A stretch of DNA of 21,122 nucleotides from Eubacterium sp. (GTDB lineage Bacteria; Bacillota; Clostridia; Lachnospirales; Lachnospiraceae). The position numbers were made by a program, and so were the translations under genes. The stretch is from the NCBI GenBank assembly GCA_003486385.1, contig DNFT01000080.1, positions 1 to 21,122 of the forward strand, written 5' to 3'. Within the stretch, counting starts at the first letter, position 1; every line of letters starts with the position of its first letter. The notes under the pieces are model-generated. The model made no database searches and was not told where the DNA came from. It saw only the letters and a program-made list of their open reading frames with translations. This document shows, piece by piece, positions 15,901-21,122 of the stretch.

Positions 15901-17535
15901 ATTTCCATCAGCTCCCAGATACATTGTAGTCGATGTAACTATCTTCTCTCTAAGTGCATCGATAGGAGGATTCGTAACCTGTGCAAAGAGCTGTTTAAAA
16001 TAATTAAACAGAGGAACCGTCTTAGTTGAAAGTGCCGCAAGCGGAGTATCGGCTCCCATCGCTGCTATAGGCTCAGTTCCGCCAAGTGCCATAGGCAAAA
16101 TCGATGTCCTGAAATCCTCGTAGGTGTAGCCGAATGCCTTCTGTAACTTAGCCCGCTCCTCCTTGGAATACTCCTCAACTCTCTGGTTCGGAATCTTTAA
16201 ATCCTTGAGCATTACAAGATTGCTGTCAAGCCACTCGCCATACGGTCTTTTTGAAGCATATTTTTCCTTGAGTTCATCGTCATCTATAACCTCTCCCTTT
16301 ACCGTATCCACCAGGAGCATCTTGCCCGGTCTTAATCTCTCTTTCACCTTAATATTTGATGTAGGAATATCAAGCACACCAACCTCAGATGAGAGAATAA
16401 GCTGGTCATCATTAGTTATATAGTAACGTGATGGGCGAAGACCATTCCTGTCAAGCACAGCTCCCATGATATCTCCGTCTGAGAAAAGAATGGAAGCAGG
16501 TCCGTCCCACGGCTCCATCATTGTAGCATGATATTCATAGAAATCCCTCTTCTTCTGGCTCATGCTCTGATTGTTAATCCAAGGCTCAGGAATAAGTATC
16601 ATTACCGCAAGAGGAAGTTCAAGACCACTCATCATAAGGAACTCAAGCGTATTGTCAAGCATCGCCGAATCTGAGCCCTCCTGATTTACAATAGGAGTTA
16701 CCTTGCTCATCTCTCCCTCAAAATACTTAGTCTCCATGGACTCCTCACGTGCATGCATCTTATCGGCATTGCCGCGGATGGTATTTATCTCACCGTTATG
16801 TACGATTATCCTGTTCGGATGAGCTCTCTGCCAGCTTGGATTTGTATTGGTACTGAAGCGTGAATGTACCGTAGCTATCGCAGTCTCATAATCAGGACTG
16901 TTCAAATCATCAAAGAAGGTTCTAAGCTGTCCAACAAGGAACATCCCCTTGTAGACAATTGTTCTGCTCGATAATGAAGCGACGTATGTATTATCGTTAC
17001 TCTGCTCAAACACTCTTCTCACTACGTAGAGCCTTCTGTCAAAATCCAGTCCCTTTGCTATTCTTGCCGGTTTCTTTATAAAACACTGCCAGATACTAGG
17101 CATGCACGCAATTGCCTTAGAGCCTAATACATCAGGATTAGTCGGAACCTCTCTCCAGCCTAATAGTTCAAGACCTTCCTTCTGGGTAATAATCTCGAAC
17201 ATCTTCTTAGCCTGATTGCGCTTGAACTCATCCTGCGGGAAAAAGAACATACCGACACCATATTCTCTCTCCCCACCTATATTGATTCCGAGTGATTTGG
17301 CAGCCTTGGAAAAGAATTTATGGGATATCTGGAGCAGAATACCTACACCATCACCGGTCTTGCCTTCCGCATCCTTACCTGCACGGTGTTCAAGATTCTC
17401 AACAATTCTCAGGGCATTCTCAACAACCTGATGTGTCTTAACGCCCTTGATATTGACAATCGCACCTATACCACAGTTATCGTGCTCAAAATCCGGGCTG
17501 TATATTGACGGTTTCACTTCACATACATTGCTCAT
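12991..17535 (-). CDS. gltB: Glutamate synthase (NADPH) large subunit
   Basis: Makes two glutamates from glutamine and 2-oxoglutarate; with glutamine synthetase it is the main ammonium assimilation route. Domains in order: class II glutamine amidotransferase with the nucleophile C21 in DNCGIGAI after a 20-residue propeptide; a central domain to about residue 780; the FMN and 2-oxoglutarate barrel ([33 protein letters not shown]), with the [3Fe-4S] cysteines in [16 protein letters not shown] (coded at about 14146-14186, C-x5-C-x4-C); and the C-terminal glycine-rich beta-helix ([10 protein letters not shown]). The frame opens at 17583, but the ATG at 17535 is chosen: AGGAGG is 6 nt upstream, and the 16 extra residues are unlike the family. 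1514 residues is the usual length. Confidence 0.97.
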   Translation of the reverse strand: [1514 protein letters not shown]

Positions 17536-17574
17536 ACAAAACCTCCTTTTATTTTGCTTGAAAAACTTGTACTT

Positions 17575-17603
17575 AATATACACTTTTTTTATTTCCTTGT
17601 AAA
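17575..17603 (-). promoter_or_regulatory. Promoter of gltBD
   Basis: On the minus strand TTTACA (17598-17603) and TATATT (17575-17580) are spaced by 17 nt, a good sigma-A match. Transcription would begin near 17568, giving a leader of about 33 nt to the chosen gltB start. This also places the upstream ATG at 17583 before the start of the transcript and so supports the shorter protein. Confidence 0.75.
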
Positions 17604-17618
17604 TATTTATTTTCTTAA

Positions 17619-17667
17619 TATTGTCTGATTATTTGATATTATATTATTGTAATATGTATTGTCTGAT
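17619..17667. promoter_or_regulatory. Paired direct repeats upstream of the gltB promoter
   Basis: TATTGTCTGAT occurs identically at 17619-17629 and 17657-17667, 38 bp apart. They lie at about -51 and -89 relative to the proposed gltB start, the usual place for an activator. Between them is an AT-rich imperfect palindrome (ATATTA to TAATAT). A LysR-type regulator such as GltC is a possible binder, but no regulator gene is adjacent. Confidence 0.45.
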
Positions 17668-17714
17668 ATTTCTTGGAATAACATTTTTATTGAATCCCAA
17701 TATTAAACAAAATA

Positions 17715-17786
17715 AAAGCCCTTTGAAGATTTTGCAAAGAAAAAAATGATAAATAATAACTCTCAGCAAAACCCTCATAGGGCTTT
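17715..17786 (-). other. Possible structured RNA element or old terminator
   Basis: AAAGCCCT (17715-17722) and AGGGCTTT (17779-17786) are perfect complements 56 nt apart. Inside, GCAAAA and TTTTGC can pair, giving a stacked two-part stem. The competing short hairpin CCCT-CAT-AGGG (17772-17782) uses one of the same arms, so two exclusive folds exist. It lies about 150 nt upstream of the proposed gltB start, so it would only be in a leader if an upstream promoter is used, or in the HD-GYP 3' end. Confidence 0.35.
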
Positions 17787-17926
17787 CAAAATATATTGTC
17801 TTAATTGTGTATTCAATTATATGGCTTGCTTTATAACATTTGAAAAATGTAAATTTGTGCATTAAAAATATAAAGCCATAGTTAAATCCGGATTAATATT
17901 CTTATGTGCATGGTAACAATGTTAAA

Positions 17927-17969
17927 GGAAATTGTAGAAAATTTCTTTTTCTACATGGTTATAATTTCC
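17927..17969 (-). terminator. Hairpin at the end of the HD-GYP gene
   Basis: GTAGAAAA and TTTTCTAC (17934-17941 / 17947-17954) form a perfect 8-bp stem with a 5-nt loop, enclosed by GGAAATT/AATTTCC (17927-17933 / 17963-17969). The stop codon lies in the stem. Only TTT then AACATTGTT follow on the minus strand, so termination may be partial. Confidence 0.5.
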
Positions 17970-19033
17970 TTACAGTACCAGTTATCATCTGTCTGGCTCA
18001 GCCTTTCCCCCTGTTCAACAATCGGATGACTCGCATCATTTCCGGGGATGAATCTTATGAAACCAATCTTCCCATCGGACATAAGTACCTTCTTCGATAC
18101 ATAACGTTTTCTCAGGTTCTTAAGAAAAATCATCACAAGCTTCCTGTCAAGCCCCTTAAACTCATCCCTGTACAGCATATCGAACACATCAAATGCAAGG
18201 TTAGCCTCCTTATAGGTTCTCTTAGCAACCATCGCGTCATATATATCCGAAAGAGTGGTTATTCTGGTTAAAAGCGATATCTCATCCCCCTTAAGTCCAT
18301 CCGGATATCCGTCCCCTGTAAGCTTCTCATGGTGGTGTCTTGCAATGTCACGCACAGTCTCCCCGAACTGACTGCCAAGCATCTCATAAGAAAATACCGG
18401 GTGAAGCTTGACGATATTATATTCAGCCGATGTCAGCCTCCGCGGTGAATTGATTATTTCCTCAGGTATCTTCGTCTTTCCTACATCATGCAGCAGCCCG
18501 GCAAGCACCAGCGTCCTGACATCATCCTCCGGCAGTCCAAGCCACTTACCCATCAAAGCATTCATAAGCGCAACATTCAGTGAATGTCTCTGCAGACCCT
18601 CATCCATCGGTCTTGGGAAATTGATGCATGAGAAGATTGTGACAGGGTCTATCTTGATAAGCTTATCAGATATATTGTCTACAAGCTTGTCAATCTCATC
18701 AGCTTCAATCCCTATATCTATATTATGCAGCATGCCATTGACATTATCCGTAAGACTGCTGTAGCCGGAAAGCTTTTCCAGAAGCTCCTGTCTTTTCTCA
18801 GGCAGCATATGTTCACTGGCAATAATATCATAAAAGCCTTCCTCATGAACCGTTATATTTCTGTCTCCCTTATTGAAATTATACAGCTTTCTCAGCTTTT
18901 CACCAGTCAACACCTCTCCCTTTGGAATCAACAGTGTGTAACCTGTACTGTCATAAATGTTATCCTTAAGCACAAGTCCCTCCCACAGATATTCAATTGG
19001 CAGCTTGTGTAAATTTTTCATTTTCATTTTCAA
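17951..19033 (-). CDS. HD-GYP domain cyclic-di-GMP phosphodiesterase
   Basis: Predicted to break down the second messenger c-di-GMP. The C-terminal HD-GYP domain (about 140-330) is complete: H150, H182-D183 in LLHDVGKTKIP, H211, HHH at 233-235, the GDGYP motif (240-244), and D263 in TTLSDIYDAM. The N-terminal 130 residues match no domain I recognise, and there is no membrane segment, so it is cytoplasmic. The best-spaced start is TTG at 19033, 7 nt after AGAGGGG; ATG codons at 19027 and 19021 are alternatives. It overlaps the PilZ gene upstream by up to 41 nt in another frame, so the two are translationally coupled. An HD-GYP protein acting on other substrates cannot be excluded. Confidence 0.92.
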   Translation of the reverse strand: MKMKMKNLHKLPIEYLWEGLVLKDNIYDSTGYTLLIPKGEVLTGEKLRKLYNFNKGDRNITVHEEGFYDIIASEHMLPEKRQELLEKLSGYSSLTDNVNGMLHNIDIGIEADEIDKLVDNISDKLIKIDPVTIFSCINFPRPMDEGLQRHSLNVALMNALMGKWLGLPEDDVRTLVLAGLLHDVGKTKIPEEIINSPRRLTSAEYNIVKLHPVFSYEMLGSQFGETVRDIARHHHEKLTGDGYPDGLKGDEISLLTRITTLSDIYDAMVAKRTYKEANLAFDVFDMLYRDEFKGLDRKLVMIFLKNLRKRYVSKKVLMSDGKIGFIRFIPGNDASHPIVEQGERLSQTDDNWYCKEIITM

Positions 19034-19589
19034 ATTGAGTCCCCTCTATTCTGCAGCCATATTCCTCAGTCAGCATATTATCATTCTGTTTTCTAACGAC
19101 ACTGCAATAGAAAATAAGCGCCCTGTTATCCACATTTATCACCATGCGGAAGCAGTCTCCCTTCTCGAAGCTTCCGCTGTCCATTTTGACAAGTATTCCA
19201 TCTAAGCTCATATTCACGGTCATAAGCTTCATCGGCTTGTTGAGCCGCACCTCTCTGTCCCCGAAACACAGCTCCGTGATAATTCCCTTTGTAAGAAGCT
19301 TATATCTTCGTTTCCTGCGATTTTCCTTTTCCCTGTGCCTTCCAAGAAGTACAACCATCTCATTATCTATAACTGCGCCTGTAAGATTTCCCTCATACTC
19401 ATACAGCTTATCCGGTCCGAAAATCAAAACCGTTACATTATAGTTCCCCTTTTGTGCTATGCTGTCGGCACTGATATAGCATATATTCCTGTCCTTGATG
19501 AATCTTATTATTCTGGTATCTGCAAGCAGCATTCCGTCCTCTGTTCTCTTAATCAGTATTCTGCGGCTTCTTAAAATATTGTCATTCAT
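18993..19589 (-). CDS. PilZ domain protein, probable cyclic-di-GMP receptor
   Basis: A likely c-di-GMP sensor. The PilZ domain occupies about 88-190: the arginine-rich binding motif RRKRR (91-95) followed by N126-M-S128-L-D-G131, the family's (D/N)xSxxG. The N-terminal 85 residues resemble the YcgR-type flagellar-brake N-domain in layout, which is an inference from length and strand pattern only. There is no signal peptide or membrane segment. AAAGGAGG lies 9 nt before the ATG. It overlaps the start of the HD-GYP gene, so receptor and degrading enzyme are made together; motility, adhesion or exopolysaccharide control would be typical outputs, none of which is encoded nearby. Confidence 0.88.
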   Translation of the reverse strand: MNDNILRSRRILIKRTEDGMLLADTRIIRFIKDRNICYISADSIAQKGNYNVTVLIFGPDKLYEYEGNLTGAVIDNEMVVLLGRHREKENRRKRRYKLLTKGIITELCFGDREVRLNKPMKLMTVNMSLDGILVKMDSGSFEKGDCFRMVINVDNRALIFYCSVVRKQNDNMLTEEYGCRIEGTQFENENEKFTQAAN

Positions 19590-19926
19590 ATACCACCGCC
19601 TCCTTTCAAACCGGCACCCGGTAAATCAGACTATCCGAACAGCTCCCCTTCTTCCTGAAGCTAATTTAATTTTATCAAAACAAATCCTATCTGTCTATAA
19701 TACAATATAACCATTATCACACCTTCTGCCTTATTAATTTTATCGTAATTATCCTTTACTTTTTTCACTCCAAACTTATAATTAAATTTATGAGAATGAT
19801 GTCGTGGGACATAACAAGCTCTATAAACTTAGCGTGTTTATTATATTTATGCATATCACGACTTTTAGAAGAAGCTTAGATGCTCTTCTACATCTACAAT
19901 AATTAATTTCCGGAGGTTTCCTATTT
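19590..19926. other. Divergent intergenic region between PilZ and DUF3810 genes
   Basis: No coding frame is credible. It holds the PilZ ribosome binding site near 19600, the promoter of the DUF3810-like gene, and a leader of about 138 nt with potential pairing: GTCGTG (about 19802) with CACGAC (about 19857), and TAGAAG...CTTCTA around 19866-19890. It does not match the c-di-GMP-I or -II riboswitch consensus that I know. Confidence 0.6.
19755..19782 (+). promoter_or_regulatory. Promoter of the DUF3810-like gene
   Basis: TTTACT (19755-19760) and a perfect TATAAT (19777-19782) are spaced by 16 nt. The start would be near 19789, leaving a leader of about 138 nt, long for a single gene in this window. 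The real start may be different if a second promoter lies closer to the gene. Confidence 0.65.
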
Positions 19927-21075
19927 ATGACTGAGCATAAAAAATTCAGCCTTAAAAGCTTTTTTACACGAAAAAAAATATTTTACTGCATATATATGCT
20001 CCTTCTGCTCGTCATAACAGGCTCTCTTAATATAGCTGCGCGGAAAAGTACAGCATTTGCCGAATGGTACTCAACACACATATATAAATTTCTGGTAACC
20101 ACAGTCGGAAGGCTTGTTGGCTTCCTTCCGTTTTCACTGTATGAGCTTCTTATAATATTGGGAATATCATTACTGTTCTGGATTATTTTCAGAATCGTTT
20201 ACCTTATAATAAAGAAGAGGGCAAAAAGAATACTGACTCTGTTCGCAGGCGTACTTGCACTGTTGCTCACCGTCCTCACACTGTTCACTCTCAACTGCGG
20301 GGTCAACTACCACAGAAGACCATTTTCCTACTATTCAGGTCTTACTGTAGCCAGGCAGTCGACGGATGTTCTGACCAGTCTGTGTCAGTCCCTCATAGCC
20401 GAGGCAAATGCGCTTGTTCCATATATAGATACCATCGAGGTTCCGGATGATGAGGATGGAACACACTACGGAAGCATATTTTCACTTGATAACACCGACA
20501 CCGTTGTTGAAGCAGTCAAGGCTATGAACAATCTCGGAACCATATACCCTGTGCTCAATGGGTACTATCCTAAGGCTAAGCCTGTTCTGTTCTCAAAGGT
20601 AATGTCCTACGAATTTATAACCGGAGTGTACTCCTTCACCATTGAAGCTAACTACAACAATGATGTTCCGGACTATGTGAAGGCAGACACTATATGCCAT
20701 GAGCTTTCACACCTTCGCGGCTTCATGCGCGAGGATGAAGCCGGCTTCATCGCATACCTTGCCTGCATACACTCAGACAATGTGAACCTTAAGTACAGCG
20801 GAATTTTAAATGCACTCTCATACGTTCTTAACTCAGTCTACTCTAATTGCGGAGCGGCAGTCTACACTGAGCTGTACAAGAGCATGGACATACAGCTTAT
20901 GCGCGATTATCTGTATGACAGCCGATATTGGGATAAATACAGAACCCCTGTTGCAGAGGTGGCAGACGCTGTAAACAACGCCTATCTCGTGGCGAATGCT
21001 CAGACTGACGGCGTAAAGAGCTATGGCAGGATGGTTGACCTTCTCCTTGCATACTACATTTCACAACACAATTAG
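19927..21075 (+). CDS. DUF3810-like membrane protein with HExxH zinc peptidase motif
   Basis: Integral membrane protein of 382 residues. Three hydrophobic segments lie near 18-35, 66-95 and 101-123, followed by a large soluble domain likely outside the cell. This holds HELSH (258-262) in ICHELSHLRGFMREDEAGF, a zinc metallopeptidase motif; E269 or E271 may supply the third ligand. The layout and the HELSHLRG...REDEA block match the DUF3810 family as I remember it; its substrate is unknown. The start has CCGGAGG 9 to 10 nt upstream. It is divergent from the PilZ/HD-GYP pair and has a long leader. The start and end are complete within the window. Confidence 0.8.
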   Translation: MTEHKKFSLKSFFTRKKIFYCIYMLLLLVITGSLNIAARKSTAFAEWYSTHIYKFLVTTVGRLVGFLPFSLYELLIILGISLLFWIIFRIVYLIIKKRAKRILTLFAGVLALLLTVLTLFTLNCGVNYHRRPFSYYSGLTVARQSTDVLTSLCQSLIAEANALVPYIDTIEVPDDEDGTHYGSIFSLDNTDTVVEAVKAMNNLGTIYPVLNGYYPKAKPVLFSKVMSYEFITGVYSFTIEANYNNDVPDYVKADTICHELSHLRGFMREDEAGFIAYLACIHSDNVNLKYSGILNALSYVLNSVYSNCGAAVYTELYKSMDIQLMRDYLYDSRYWDKYRTPVAEVADAVNNAYLVANAQTDGVKSYGRMVDLLLAYYISQHN

Positions 21076-21081
21076 ATTACG

Positions 21082-21097
21082 GCATGTCAAAACATGC
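21082..21097 (+). terminator. Short hairpin after the DUF3810-like gene
   Basis: GCATGT and ACATGC (21082-21087 / 21092-21097) form a perfect 6-bp stem with a 4-nt loop, 6 nt after the stop codon. No T-run follows, so it is at best a weak terminator or an RNA-protecting hairpin. The window ends 25 nt later. Confidence 0.35.
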
Positions 21098-21122
21098 GAT
21101 ATAAACTTAGCTGTGTATAACG

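Larger units (their letters stand above)
17584..17950. other. AT-rich intergenic region upstream of gltB
   Basis: The region holds the gltB -35 box, two direct copies of TATTGTCTGAT, a set of potentially pairing segments at 17715-17786, and part of the hairpin after the HD-GYP gene. A 72-codon frame on the minus strand (17644-17862) has no ribosome binding site and the composition of random AT-rich DNA; I do not call it a gene. Confidence 0.7.

Noticed and set aside
17536..17583. Longer N-terminus for GltB
   Set aside because: The extra 16 residues are unlike the family, the ATG at 17535 has AGGAGG 6 nt upstream, and the proposed transcript starts downstream of the longer start.
17644..17862. 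Minus-strand reading frame of 72 codons upstream of gltB
   Set aside because: It lacks a Shine-Dalgarno sequence, has the composition expected of random AT-rich DNA, and overlaps paired non-coding repeats.
19789..19926. Cyclic-di-GMP riboswitch in the DUF3810 leader
   Set aside because: None of the conserved segments of the c-di-GMP-I or -II classes as I know them can be found, despite the neighbouring c-di-GMP genes.

Overview
The window looks like chromosomal DNA of a low-to-mid GC Gram-positive Clostridia bacterium, most likely a Lachnospiraceae-type gut anaerobe. This is inferred from the fatty acid synthesis gene order, the flavin enoyl reductase FabK instead of FabI, strong GGAGG ribosome binding sites, and a cyclic-di-GMP PilZ/HD-GYP pair. 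No 16S or other species marker is present, so the genus is not claimed.

Layout. Positions 118-7623 (minus strand) are a type II fatty acid synthesis operon, transcribed acpP > fabK > fabG > fabF > accB > fabZ > accC > accD > accA. A sigma-A-like promoter lies about 100 nt before acpP. The operon makes malonyl-CoA (accA, B, C, D) and runs the elongation cycle (fabF condensation, fabG and fabK reductions, fabZ dehydration) on the acyl carrier AcpP. The usual fabD and fabH genes are absent here; the slot between fabK and fabG where fabD often sits holds only a 146-nt spacer with a hairpin. Hairpin-rich repeats follow the operon at 1-117.

Positions 7761-8267 hold a tRNA-Gly(GCC) gene with its own promoter and a strong terminator, a tRNA-like remnant, and a very strong REP-like nested palindrome abutting the 3' end of pepF (8268-10067, oligoendopeptidase F). 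A divergent gene at 10240-11259 encodes a double-GNAT acetyltransferase. It converges on gltBD (11491-17535), which encodes both subunits of NADPH-glutamate synthase; the two transcripts probably share a bidirectional terminator at 11377-11429.

Upstream of gltB an AT-rich 415-nt region carries a good promoter, paired direct repeats and possible RNA structure. Then come two overlapping minus-strand genes for a PilZ c-di-GMP receptor and an HD-GYP phosphodiesterase (17951-19589), a small second-messenger module. Divergent from them is a membrane metallopeptidase-like protein of DUF3810 type (19927-21075) with a long 5' leader.

Most of the window is ordinary core metabolism. The less explained material is in the spacers: the nested REP-like palindrome at 8189-8276, the tandem hairpin repeats at 1-117, a degenerate hairpin cluster between fabF and accB that may be a remnant of a mobile element end, and paired motifs at the acpP and gltB promoters.
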